Shown: positions 25,105 to 33,951 of the stretch, piece after piece
Position numbering within the stretch: the stretch's first letter is position 1
Layout of the letters: the number at the start of each line of letters is the position of its first letter
Origin: DUUI01 sp964627845
Lineage (GTDB): Bacteria; Bacillota_I; Bacilli_A; Erysipelotrichales; Erysipelotrichaceae
Assembly (NCBI GenBank): GCA_964627845.1
Contig: CAZVKL010000006.1
Coordinates: 1 to 49,769 of the forward strand
DNA: 49,769 nucleotides
Direction of reading: 5' to 3'
Position numbers and translations under genes: made by a program
Notes under the pieces: model-generated
The model's input: only the letters and a program-made list of their open reading frames with translations
Database searches by the model: none
What the model was told of the DNA's origin: nothing

Positions 25105-27050
25105 TGAGAATTGGGATATTTTCGGATGCGTATTTACCAACCATCAATGGGGTTGTGACATCGATTGTGACACTTAAAAATGGTTTAGAAAAGAATGGTC
25201 ATGAAGTTTTTATTGTCTCTAATCATGGTGCTTTATATGAATTAGATTATCAAGATAATATCTTGTTATTACCTGGTATTAATATTAAATTTTTGTTTGA
25301 TAACAAGCTTTCTACACCACTTCAAATCAGAGCAACTGAGATTATCAAACAGATGAATTTAGATTTAATTCATGTTCACACCGAATTTGGGATTGGATTG
25401 TTTGCTCGATACGTTGCTAAAAAAGAAAATATTCCATTAGTGTACACTTATCACACAACCTATGAAGATTATACCCACTACATTAATCCGATTCATTCAA
25501 AATCGGTTGAAAAGATGGCCAAGCGTTTAGTATCTGTTTTAAGTCGACAATTATCTAAACCGGCTCAAGCCATTATTACTCCTTCTGCCAAGACGAAAGA
25601 ACTCTTATTAAGTTATGGTGTCTATCAACCTATTCATGTTATTCCTACTGGCGTTAATCTGGATCGATTTGAAAAAACACCTAAAATTCAAACAAAAGCA
25701 TCCTATTTAAGACAACAGTTTAATATCAAACCAGAAGATTTATTATTAATCTTTGTTGGTCGTTTAGGAGAAGAAAAAAATCTAGAGATGTTAATTGAGA
25801 GCATCTCACTTAATAAGGATAAGAATATCAAATTAATGATTGTTGGTGGTGGACCAATCTTTGATAATCTACAAGATTTAATTAAAGAGTTTAATGTACA
25901 AGAATCTGTTTTTATGACAGATCGAATTCCTAATGATCAAATAGCCGCTTATTATCATGGGGCTGACGCCTTTATTTCGGCTTCAATGACTGAAACGCAA
26001 GGTTTAACATTTATTGAGGCAATGGCCTGTGGCTTACCACTATTTGCCAGTGATAAAGAAGTGTTACATGATTTATTAATTGAAAATGAGAATGGCTATT
26101 TTTTTGATACTTTAGAAGAATTAAATCAGTGCTTAGATAAGTTTTATCATCTAAGTCAACAAGAGAAAGGTATGATGGCACAAAGATCGCTTGAGCTAGT
26201 TAGACCATATAGTGATATTGTCTTTGTTGATTCAATGATAAATCTTTATTCCAAAGTATTATTGAATGCTGAAGATAAAGAATATACAGTGATTGGTCTT
26301 AAACAAAATGAGAATACTTCACTAATTGAATTATCTAATGATTTAAATTATTTGAATGTTATCTTAACCAATGATGATATAAAAGAGTTCAATCTATCTG
26401 AAGGCCGTATTTTAAGTTTAAAGGAGATGTCGATGTTAAAAGAAAAGGATTTAATTAGTGAGAAAGTATCCAAATGTCTTAATAAAATAAGTTATCATGA
26501 TTATTCAGAAGCCCAAATGAGAACTTACTTACAAGAGAGTGATCCTGATAATCCAATACTTAATGAACAAGTGATGCGTGTTTTAATCGAAAAAGGATTT
26601 ATTGATGATGAGCGTTTTATACAAGAACTGGTTATTCGCTATCAAGAAAAGGGTTATGGTTTATATCGAATAACGAAAAACTTGGAGAAATATCAATTTG
26701 AAGAAAATCTTGAAACCTTAGTCTTAGAACGGATTTCTGATCAACAAACAGATCATTTACACCAACAATTTGAAAAAGTGTCTCAACAACGCTTTAATGG
26801 TTCATATTTAAGTGTAAAGAATAAAATTTATGAGAAGTTAGTGAGACAAGGCTTTAAAGCCTCATTAGTGGGTGATTTATTAAATAAAGCAGAACTTGAT
26901 TACGATGAACTTGCCTCATGCATGAGTGATTATGCTAAACTTAAGAAGAAAGAAACAGATCGATACCAAATCATCAATAAATTGAAACAAAAAGGATATC
27001 GACAAGACAGTATAAATAAAGTGATAGGGGAGAGTGAAGATGAAGATTAG
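25104..27050 (+). CDS. Fusion of GT4 glycosyltransferase and RecX
   Basis: 648 residues in one open frame. Residues 1 to about 388 are a complete GT4 enzyme of the diacylglycerol glucosyltransferase (LafA-like) type: start GIFSDAYLPTINGVVTSI, donor site FVGRLGEEKNLEML, E-x7-E at E297/E305, then HDLL. Residues about 393-648 match a full-length RecX, the RecA-modulating protein made of three-helix repeats: LSYHDYSEAQMRTYL-like first repeat (near 462-476), then LIEKGFIDDERFIQELV (494-510) and RYQIINKLKQKGYRQDSI (620-637). No in-frame ATG with a Shine-Dalgarno lies at the junction (nt about 26260-26300). The start TAATG is coupled to the preceding membrane gene, and yhaM overlaps the end by 11 bases. 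Confidence 0.82.
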   Translation: MRIGIFSDAYLPTINGVVTSIVTLKNGLEKNGHEVFIVSNHGALYELDYQDNILLLPGINIKFLFDNKLSTPLQIRATEIIKQMNLDLIHVHTEFGIGLFARYVAKKENIPLVYTYHTTYEDYTHYINPIHSKSVEKMAKRLVSVLSRQLSKPAQAIITPSAKTKELLLSYGVYQPIHVIPTGVNLDRFEKTPKIQTKASYLRQQFNIKPEDLLLIFVGRLGEEKNLEMLIESISLNKDKNIKLMIVGGGPIFDNLQDLIKEFNVQESVFMTDRIPNDQIAAYYHGADAFISASMTETQGLTFIEAMACGLPLFASDKEVLHDLLIENENGYFFDTLEELNQCLDKFYHLSQQEKGMMAQRSLELVRPYSDIVFVDSMINLYSKVLLNAEDKEYTVIGLKQNENTSLIELSNDLNYLNVILTNDDIKEFNLSEGRILSLKEMSMLKEKDLISEKVSKCLNKISYHDYSEAQMRTYLQESDPDNPILNEQVMRVLIEKGFIDDERFIQELVIRYQEKGYGLYRITKNLEKYQFEENLETLVLERISDQQTDHLHQQFEKVSQQRFNGSYLSVKNKIYEKLVRQGFKASLVGDLLNKAELDYDELASCMSDYAKLKKKETDRYQIINKLKQKGYRQDSINKVIGESEDED

Positions 27051-27984
27051 AGATTTTCAAGAACGAACAAAAGTAAATCAACCATTATTAGTTGTGAATG
27101 TGATAAAAGGGGTTGCCAATAATGGTGCACCCTATATGTCCTTAAACTTACAAGATAATTCAGGAAATATTGAGGCTAAATTATGGGATGTCAGTGAAGA
27201 AATATCCAATAAGCTAAGAGCTGGGCATATTGTTGAAGTGGTAGGGGATGTGATTAAATATAAATCTAATCTTCAACTAAAGTTACAATCTGTTGAGATC
27301 TTAAATCAAAAGAGTTATCAACTGAGTGACTTTATTATTACCTCTGATATTTCTAAGGAAGAATTAAAGAAGGGGATTTATCATTATATTGACTTAATTA
27401 ATGATGAAATACTAAAAAAAGTTACTAAAACAATTATTGATTCGGTTGAAAAACAATTTTTCTTATACCCAGCTGCCTCTAAAAACCACCATGAATTTGT
27501 TGGTGGATTAGCAACCCATACCTTAGAAATGTGTCAACTTGCAGAGAAATTAGGACAACAATATTCAGTTATTGACATGGACTATTTATATGCTGGGGTG
27601 TTATTACATGATGTTAGTAAGATTGACGAGTTTGTTTCACCGGTCGTGGTGGAATACTCTAGAGCAGGTAAATTACTAGGACATATTTCAATGGGTCAAA
27701 CTAAAGTCTATGAAACTGCTAAAGAACTGGGTTATCAAGATAGCGAACAAGTTTTATTGTTAAGACATATGATTCTTAGCCATCATGGTGTATATGAATT
27801 TGGTTCTCCAGTTAGACCTCTAACACTCGAGGCTGAAATGTTAAACTTTATTGATAATATCTCTGCTCGTGTCCATATGTTCACTAAGAACACAGAAACT
27901 GTTGATGAGGGACAATTTAGTCAACGTGTGTTCTCTTTGGAGGGTCGAGCAATCTATAAACCACATAAGAAAGATGAGTCATAA
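27040..27984 (+). CDS. yhaM: 3'-5' exoribonuclease YhaM family
   Basis: 314 residues. An N-terminal OB-fold nucleic-acid-binding domain (about 10-90; VANNGAPYMSLNLQDNSGNIEAKLWD) is followed by an HD domain with H160 (GGLATHTLEM), H190-D191 (LLHDVSK) and LSHHG. YhaM trims RNA from the 3' end and can act on DNA. ATG 27040 is chosen because GGGGAG (27027-27032) lies 7 bases before it; GTG 27034 is the alternative. It overlaps the RecX-encoding end of the fusion gene, which places two nucleic-acid proteins side by side. Confidence 0.93.
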   Translation: MKIRDFQERTKVNQPLLVVNVIKGVANNGAPYMSLNLQDNSGNIEAKLWDVSEEISNKLRAGHIVEVVGDVIKYKSNLQLKLQSVEILNQKSYQLSDFIITSDISKEELKKGIYHYIDLINDEILKKVTKTIIDSVEKQFFLYPAASKNHHEFVGGLATHTLEMCQLAEKLGQQYSVIDMDYLYAGVLLHDVSKIDEFVSPVVVEYSRAGKLLGHISMGQTKVYETAKELGYQDSEQVLLLRHMILSHHGVYEFGSPVRPLTLEAEMLNFIDNISARVHMFTKNTETVDEGQFSQRVFSLEGRAIYKPHKKDES

Positions 27985-27986
27985 TG

Positions 27987-28013
27987 AAAACGAGCTGTAA
28001 TCAGCTCGTTTTT
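27987..28013. terminator. Bidirectional terminator between yhaM and the hit operon
   Basis: An 11-bp perfect stem (27987-27997 with 28002-28012), a four-base loop, A-tract on one side and T-run on the other. It serves both converging transcripts, and its right arm touches the HIT stop codon. Confidence 0.9.
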
Positions 28014-28407
28014 AGTAAGATAAGATTGTTTTTTGAATAGCATCTAAATCAAATTCATTTTGATTAAATGTTATTTTAATCGTATCACTTTGATCATAAC
28101 GCGGGATTAAATGAAGGTGGAAGTGAAATACTGTTTGTCCAGCCACTTCATTCATATTGGTTAGAACATTAAATCCATTTGCACCTAAATTCATTTGAAT
28201 CTTTTTGGCTAAATCTTGAGTAATCATCATTAAATGATTAAGTGTTTCTTGATCGCATTCTAAGAAGTTCTTATAAGCTTTCTTAGGAATAATCAGTGTA
28301 TGACCTTTGGTTGTTTGTGAGATATCCAAGAAGGCCAACGCAATATCATCTTCATATAAGATGTAGGCAGGAATCTCTTTATTAATAATCTTTTCAAAAA
28401 TAGTCAT
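28012..28407 (-). CDS. hit: HIT family nucleotide hydrolase/transferase
   Basis: 131 residues. The histidine triad is H95-F-H97-L-H99-L in FHFHLHLIPRY, and the N-terminal half has GHTLIIPKKA. HIT proteins hydrolyse nucleoside phosphoramidates or dinucleotides. It lies 1 base after the stop of the lipoprotein gene, with no Shine-Dalgarno of its own, so translation is probably coupled. Its position next to prsA-like genes resembles Bacillus. Confidence 0.93.
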   Translation of the reverse strand: MTIFEKIINKEIPAYILYEDDIALAFLDISQTTKGHTLIIPKKAYKNFLECDQETLNHLMMITQDLAKKIQMNLGANGFNVLTNMNEVAGQTVFHFHLHLIPRYDQSDTIKITFNQNEFDLDAIQKTILSY

Positions 28408-28408
28408 A

Positions 28409-29278
28409 TTAGTTATCTATTTCGAAATGTTGTAATTGTTCGTTGTTCTTGATCGCATCATAGATAGCTTGATCATAAACTTCGAATCGTGCGTTTTTAA
28501 AAGCTTCATTCATTAAGTTAGAAACAGCAAGTTGATCTGTTAAGAAGACATCTTTGTATTCTTCTTTTAATAATGTACTATCAACTTCAATTGGTTTAAC
28601 TAAGTAAGAAGCATTGACATCAACAATTGGTTGTTTTGACCATTCATCTGTCACAGGTTCATTTGAATCCAAATAGGTTTGAACTAATTCAGGTAGATTG
28701 CCTTTTGCGACGATTGTTGGTTCAGCATTGTTTAAACCAGCTTGTGCAGATCCAAATTCAGCAATAACACCCGCAATTTCTTCATCATTGTTGAGCGCTT
28801 CTAACGCATCTTTGGCTTGTTGTTCTGTATCAAAGTATAAGACATGAACCTTTATTGGTTTAGACTCTTCAATAATTTTATCTGTATTAGTGTCATATTC
28901 CTGTTCTAAGAAAGTTTGTTGTAAAGTAGCAGGGATAAAGATTTCTTCAAGTAGTTCTTCATCAGTTCCACTTCCATAACGCGCTTCAAAGTAATCACCA
29001 AAGGTTGCGCGGGCTGAATCTAAATTTTCTTTTGCTTTTTCTTCAATTTCAGGTGTTTGTTCTACTTTAGAACTAATTAATACTTTTTGAGCTTCCGTAA
29101 TAGCAATTTCAGGTGCAATATTTTGGAATCTTAACATGTTATAAATATTGCCACGGGTAATTTCTTTATCTTCAATTCTAAAAATAATATCGTCAGCATT
29201 ACTGATGGTTGAAACACCGGAGTTACTACAGCCAACTAGTAATAAGACTATTAATAATAAGGATAATAGTTTTTTCAT
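28409..29278 (-). CDS. Lipoprotein with degenerate parvulin-like foldase domain
   Basis: 289 residues. The signal peptide ends in a lipobox, LLVGC with C17, so this is a membrane-anchored surface lipoprotein. The layout resembles PrsA: a helical SurA-N-like region, then a segment (about 165-245) that looks like a parvulin (PIKVHVLYFDTEQQAKDAL). The core GG-x-L-G sequence and the later G-x-H of active parvulins are missing; ASYLVKPI replaces GYHIIKV. It probably acts as a chaperone or partner of the upstream foldase rather than an isomerase. The start overlaps the upstream stop by TAATG, with AGGAGG in front. Confidence 0.7.
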   Translation of the reverse strand: MKKLLSLLLIVLLLVGCSNSGVSTISNADDIIFRIEDKEITRGNIYNMLRFQNIAPEIAITEAQKVLISSKVEQTPEIEEKAKENLDSARATFGDYFEARYGSGTDEELLEEIFIPATLQQTFLEQEYDTNTDKIIEESKPIKVHVLYFDTEQQAKDALEALNNDEEIAGVIAEFGSAQAGLNNAEPTIVAKGNLPELVQTYLDSNEPVTDEWSKQPIVDVNASYLVKPIEVDSTLLKEEYKDVFLTDQLAVSNLMNEAFKNARFEVYDQAIYDAIKNNEQLQHFEIDN

Positions 29279-30425
29279 TATTCTTGACCTCCTAGTCCAT
29301 AGTGAGTTCTTAGTTGTTCTTCAAACTCTGGGTTATCTGAAAAATCAATGTTTAGATTTTCAGCTTGTTGGAAAAAGGCAAGTCCTCTTAAATTTGGAGC
29401 ATAAGTAGACATTAATTGGTTAAACTCAGGATGTGATTTGATTTCTTCACGATCATCAGATGTGATGACTATTTTATGCCATCCAGATGGAGATTTAATC
29501 CAATCACTCACTTCGCCAACTTCTAACTCATAGGTTGCATCTAAAAATTCTGGGNNNNNNNNNNNNNNNNNNNNNNNNNNNNNNNNNNNNNNNNNNNNNN
29601 NNNNNNNNNNNNNNNNNNNNNNNNNNNNNNNNNNNNNNNNNNNNNNNNNNNNNNCCAATCACTCACTTCGCCAACTTCTAACTCATAGGTTGCATCTAAA
29701 AATTCTGGGTGAAAACTAATCGATTTATAAACCACACCAAGCGACCCATTGTTTTGAGCACTGCCAGGGTCAGAAGACATTTCAAGTGCTACTTCACCAA
29801 ATTCTTTATCTTCGAGTGCTTGATCAATTTCATCCATTTTCGCTTGTGTCGCTTCATCGATTTCATCAGATTCTTCTTCCTGAGTTTCTGCTTGTTGTTG
29901 TGGTTGAACTAAGATATGAGAAACTAATCGAGGTTGTTCATCAGCAAATAAGTCTTCTTCAATATTTTCTTCGAAATAGTTGTTAATTAAACGCTCACTT
30001 GCTGCCGCATTTAAGTAATAGTCTGAAATCGTGTCATCAGCATCGTAGCCCATTGCTTGAAGTTGATTTGAGATGATTTCTTCAGCTACATCTTCGCCTA
30101 ACATGGATTTGTAATAAGCGATGGTTTGATCGCCCTCTAAACGAGCTTGGACTTTTTCATCCTCTGTATATTCGAAAGTTCTTTCTAAGACTTCTTTTTC
30201 AAAGATAAGAGAAGCTAAAGGACCTTCGTATTGTTCTTGAGCTTGTGCATAAAGCTCATCCGCTGTTAAGTTATGTCCATCGATTGATGAAACAACATAT
30301 TTTCCATCAACTTGTTTGGCTGAAACTTGACCAGCACCTTGATTAATAATAACTGCCGCAATCCCAATGACAAACACAATTGAAACCAAGATTACATACC
30401 AGTATTTTTTTAAAAATTGATTCAT
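29278..30425 (-). CDS. PrsA/SurA-like peptidyl-prolyl isomerase, membrane anchored (interrupted by false gap)
   Basis: A 100-N run (29555-29654) has the same 55 bases on both sides; joining there gives 330 residues in frame. The N-terminal helix (about 10-28) has no lipobox cysteine, so it is an uncleaved anchor or signal. After a helical chaperone region, a parvulin domain runs from LVSHILVQPQ (168-176) through SSDPGSAQNNGSLGVV to GWHKIVI. An acidic insert (TQEEESDEIDEATQ) lies inside the domain. It would fold exported proteins outside the membrane. ATG 30425 is chosen because AAGGAAGG precedes it; the longer reading from 30461 lies over the promoter. Confidence 0.82.
29500..29709. repeat. 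Assembly gap with identical 55-bp flanks
   Basis: N run 29555-29654 (exactly 100). Bases 29500-29554 and 29655-29709 are identical over 55 bases, as at the first gap, so probably nothing is missing. Confidence 0.9.
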
Positions 30426-30459
30426 AAGTACCTTCCTTTTCGTAAAACATTGCTTAAAC

Positions 30460-30488
30460 ATTATACTTTATTTAATACTAACATGCAA
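30460..30488 (-). promoter_or_regulatory. Promoter of the foldase-lipoprotein-hit operon
   Basis: On the minus strand, TTGCAT (30488-30483), a 17-base spacer and TATAAT (30465-30460). The predicted start, near 30453, leaves a leader of about 28 bases containing AAGGAAGG. Confidence 0.6.
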
Positions 30489-30574
30489 AATATTGAAGCC
30501 TTTTAAAACAAAAAAAGATGGTCTAGTTGTTTATTATTTAATAAGGTGTCAAAGAAGTTAGTTGATGCTACTTA

Positions 30575-30583
30575 TGTTATAAT
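30575..30583 (+). promoter_or_regulatory. Extended -10 promoter of the suf operon
   Basis: TGT precedes TATAAT (30578-30583), 29 bases before sufC ATG 30613. No clear -35 or iron-regulator site was seen. Confidence 0.55.
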
Positions 30584-30612
30584 CAATGCGTGAAAAAAAG
30601 AAAGGGAATAGA

Positions 30613-31443
30613 ATGTCAAAATTAGTTATAAAAGATTTGCATGTCTCAGTAGAAGACAAACAAATTCTTAAAGGAGTTAATTTAGAAATTAATTCAGGCG
30701 AAATTCATGCCTTAATGGGACCTAATGGTAATGGTAAGTCAACGTTACTCTCTGTAATTATGGGGCACCCAGCTTATACGGTCACCTCTGGATCAATCGA
30801 GTTCGATGGTGACGATGTTTTAGAAATGGAAGTTGATGAGCGTTCTCAAGCCGGTTTATTCTTAGGGATGCAATATCCTCAAGAAGTGCCTGGGGTCACA
30901 AATTCAGATTTCATGAAAGCAGCACTTAATTCACGTCGTGAAGAGCCAGTTGGATTATTTGAGTTTGTTAAAAAAATGGAAGGGGCTATCGAAAAACTTG
31001 ATATGAAGGAAGACTTAGCTCACCGTTATCTAAACGAAGGATTCTCTGGTGGTGAAAAGAAACGGAATGAAATCTTACAGATGATTTTATTAGAACCAAA
31101 AATTGCGATGTTAGATGAAATCGATTCAGGGCTTGACGTTGACGCGCTTCACTTGGTAGCAGACGTTGTTAATGAAACAGTCAACAATCAAAATTCTGGA
31201 GTTTTAATTGTGTCTCACTATGAGCGCTTCTTCCAACAAATCAAACCAACGCATACGCATATCATGATTGATGGTAAAATTGTTCATTCTTCTGATGGTT
31301 CATTAGTTAATAAGATTGACTCAGAAGGATATGACTGGATTAAGTCAGAACTTGGTATTCATTTTGTAGAGAAAGATGAAAATGTAAAACCAGCACCTAA
31401 AGCATCAATTGAAGGTTGTGCCGTAAAGGAAACTGCTAACTAA
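30613..31443 (+). CDS. sufC: Fe-S cluster assembly ATPase SufC
   Basis: 276 residues. ABC-type ATPase with Walker A LMGPNGNGKSTL, the SufC-type signature FSGGEKKRNEILQM and Walker B AMLDEIDSGLD. It partners SufB and SufD on the scaffold complex. ATG 30613 follows AAGGG; an upstream ATG at 30586 lies right at the -10 box. About 18 residues beyond the usual C-terminus end in AVKETAN. It starts the order C-D-S-U-B and overlaps sufD by TAATG. Confidence 0.97.
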   Translation: MSKLVIKDLHVSVEDKQILKGVNLEINSGEIHALMGPNGNGKSTLLSVIMGHPAYTVTSGSIEFDGDDVLEMEVDERSQAGLFLGMQYPQEVPGVTNSDFMKAALNSRREEPVGLFEFVKKMEGAIEKLDMKEDLAHRYLNEGFSGGEKKRNEILQMILLEPKIAMLDEIDSGLDVDALHLVADVVNETVNNQNSGVLIVSHYERFFQQIKPTHTHIMIDGKIVHSSDGSLVNKIDSEGYDWIKSELGIHFVEKDENVKPAPKASIEGCAVKETAN

Positions 31444-32258
31444 TGGAAAAGTTGAATATTGATTTAAAAGAGAGTCAAATTGTTTCAGTCGCAAGCGATG
31501 TTCAAGTTTCATACAATCTTACAGTTAGCGACGAAACAGATGTAACCCTTAATTTCCCTGAAAATTCAAAAGGGATTATGGTGCTAACATTAATGGGTGA
31601 AGGGTCTTTAGACCTTACATTAAACTTCAACAATCACTCGCATTGGGATTATTTGATTATGAACGAAAGTGATCACGCCTTAAATATTAAGGAAGTCGTC
31701 AATCTTTATGAAAATGTTCATCTTCAAGCAAACTATGGTGAATTATCCAATGGAGCACATGTTAAGGACACTGTCTTTAATTTTGTAGGTCCACACTCAC
31801 ATTTAGACGTAAGAGGTGCAAGTATTGCCTTTAACAATTTAGAGTGGCATATGTCTGCTATTCATAAAGCGAAGGATACTTACGCGATGCTTAAAAACTA
31901 TGGTATTGTCGTTGAGGGTGGAAAATTAACCTTTGAAGTCTTAGGAAATATTGAAAAAGGATTTTCTAGATCTAAGACCCACCAAGAAACGCGTGTGATG
32001 AACATGGATGCTAAAGTCAAAGCAAAAGTATTCCCTAAACTTGTTATTGATGAAAACGATGTTGAAGCAAGTCATGCTGCATCCGTCGGTCAACCAGATC
32101 CAGAAGCAATTTATTATATGCGCTCACGTGGTCTAACACTTAAAGAAACACTCCAACAAATGACGCTGGGTTATTTACTTCCAATTGTGGATGTCATTGA
32201 AGATGAGTCGATTAGAGAACAATTGTCCAAAACGATTTATTCGAAGGTGATGCAATAA
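31443..32258 (+). CDS. sufD: Fe-S cluster assembly protein SufD (short form)
   Basis: 271 residues, much shorter than the roughly 430 of Bacillus SufD. The beta-helix core and the conserved C-terminal region DVEASHAASVGQPDPEAIYYM are intact, so the reduction is at the N-terminal side. It forms the scaffold with SufB and SufC. One-base TAATG overlaps on both sides show strict coupling in the operon. Confidence 0.92.
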   Translation: MEKLNIDLKESQIVSVASDVQVSYNLTVSDETDVTLNFPENSKGIMVLTLMGEGSLDLTLNFNNHSHWDYLIMNESDHALNIKEVVNLYENVHLQANYGELSNGAHVKDTVFNFVGPHSHLDVRGASIAFNNLEWHMSAIHKAKDTYAMLKNYGIVVEGGKLTFEVLGNIEKGFSRSKTHQETRVMNMDAKVKAKVFPKLVIDENDVEASHAASVGQPDPEAIYYMRSRGLTLKETLQQMTLGYLLPIVDVIEDESIREQLSKTIYSKVMQ

Positions 32259-33487
32259 TGTTTGATGTCGCGAAAATACGTCAAGATTTCCCAATTCTAA
32301 AGAAGAAAATGGAAGATAAGCCACTTATCTATTTTGATAATGCCGCGACAACCTTCAAACCACAAGCTGTGATTGACGCGGTCATTAATTATTACACCAA
32401 TGAATCCGTTAATATTCATCGCGGTGATTATCAATTATCCCATGAAGTCAGTACCCATTTTGAAGATGTCCGACAAAGTGTCGCAGATTTTATTGGGGCT
32501 CAAAAGAAAGAGATTATATTTACTTCGGGTGCTTCTGAATCACTCAACATTGTTGCTCAAGGTTATGGGATGAAACACCTTAAAGAAGGGGATGTTATTT
32601 TAACGACAGAAGCAGAACATGCTTCGAATATCTTGCCTTGGTTTAATGTGGCTAAAAAGAAAAAAGCCATTGTTGAATATATACCAATGGACAACGAAGG
32701 TCGTCTAACCATTGAGGATGTCAAATCAGTTTTAACGGATAAAGTTAAAGTAATTGTGATCGCTCATGTCTCCAATGTCTTGGGCTATGTAAACCCAATT
32801 AAAGAAATATGTAAACTAGCCCATGAAGTCGGAGCCGTCGTCGTTTGTGATGGTGCTCAATCAGTGGCCCATATGCCAATTGATGTCAAAGATCTAGATG
32901 TTGATTTCTTTGGCTTTAGCGCCCATAAGATGTGTGGTCCAACTGGGGTTGGGGTTCTATACGGTAAATATGAGTTATTAGAAGCGTCTGATCCATTATT
33001 ATATGGGGGTGGTTCCAATGCTCGATTCAATACTTGTGGGGATGTCACCCTAAAACATGCACCGGATAAGTTTGAATCCGGAACAAGAAATATTGAAGGT
33101 GTTCTTGGCTTAGGAGCCGCAATTGACTATCTCAAGTCAATTGGGATGGACGAAGTCGTTAATATTGAGCGTGAGTTATATGAGTATCTAATGGAAAAAC
33201 TATTAGAATTGGATAACTTAATTATATATAATCCAAAAGCAGATACAGCAATTACCGCATTTAATGTAAAAGGCATCTTTGCTCAAGATGTGGCGGCATA
33301 TTTATCAAGCTTTGGGATTGCGTTAAGAGCAGGTAATCACTGTGCGAAAATACTACTAGAAGTATTGGGGACCAATGAAACACTTCGTTGTTCACTGTAT
33401 TTCTATAATACCAAAGAAGAAATAGATACCTTTGTTGATGTACTAAAAGAAATTACGTTAGAGAAAACAATTGATATGTATCTATAG
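32258..33487 (+). CDS. sufS: Cysteine desulfurase SufS
   Basis: 409 residues. Group II desulfurase that takes sulfur from cysteine. PLP-lysine K224 is in FSAHKMCGPTG, and the active-site cysteine C362 is in RAGNHCAK. The start YFDNAATTFKP is typical. Sulfur is passed to SufU, encoded 8 bases downstream. Confidence 0.97.
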   Translation: MFDVAKIRQDFPILKKKMEDKPLIYFDNAATTFKPQAVIDAVINYYTNESVNIHRGDYQLSHEVSTHFEDVRQSVADFIGAQKKEIIFTSGASESLNIVAQGYGMKHLKEGDVILTTEAEHASNILPWFNVAKKKKAIVEYIPMDNEGRLTIEDVKSVLTDKVKVIVIAHVSNVLGYVNPIKEICKLAHEVGAVVVCDGAQSVAHMPIDVKDLDVDFFGFSAHKMCGPTGVGVLYGKYELLEASDPLLYGGGSNARFNTCGDVTLKHAPDKFESGTRNIEGVLGLGAAIDYLKSIGMDEVVNIERELYEYLMEKLLELDNLIIYNPKADTAITAFNVKGIFAQDVAAYLSSFGIALRAGNHCAKILLEVLGTNETLRCSLYFYNTKEEIDTFVDVLKEITLEKTIDMYL

Positions 33488-33495
33488 GGGGGACG

Positions 33496-33951
33496 ATGAA
33501 AGATTATACAAAAGATCCGCTATTCTTAAGACAGATTATTATGGATCATTATCAAAACCCACGACATAAAAAGCTATATGATGAGTCAGAGGACTATTAT
33601 GAAAAACATATGGATGCTGATTCATGTATCGATGATATAAAAGTTCAAGCTAAGATTAAAGATGGGATTATTGAGGATGTTGTATGGGATGGCGTTGCTT
33701 GTGTTATCTCTACCGCTTCAACATCAATTATGTCTGGCTTACTAAAAGGGAAAACAATTGATCAAGCAAGAGATTTAATTGACACCTACAACAAAATGAT
33801 TAACTTAGAAGACTTTGATGAAGAATCAATGCAAGAAGCAATTGCGTTTTCTCAAGTTGGTAAACAAGCAAACCGTATCGGATGTGCGACCATTGGTTGG
33901 AGAGCCATTACCGATATTATTGTAGAAAGTGAGGAAGACAATGTCAGATAG
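33496..33951 (+). CDS. sufU: Sulfur-transfer protein SufU
   Basis: 151 residues. The zinc and sulfur-transfer ligands are in place: C44 and D46 (SCIDD, replacing the usual CGD), C69 (GVACVIS) and C130 (RIGCATI). It accepts persulfide from SufS. A strong AGGGGGG precedes the ATG. It overlaps sufB by 11 bases. Confidence 0.93.
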   Translation: MKDYTKDPLFLRQIIMDHYQNPRHKKLYDESEDYYEKHMDADSCIDDIKVQAKIKDGIIEDVVWDGVACVISTASTSIMSGLLKGKTIDQARDLIDTYNKMINLEDFDEESMQEAIAFSQVGKQANRIGCATIGWRAITDIIVESEEDNVR

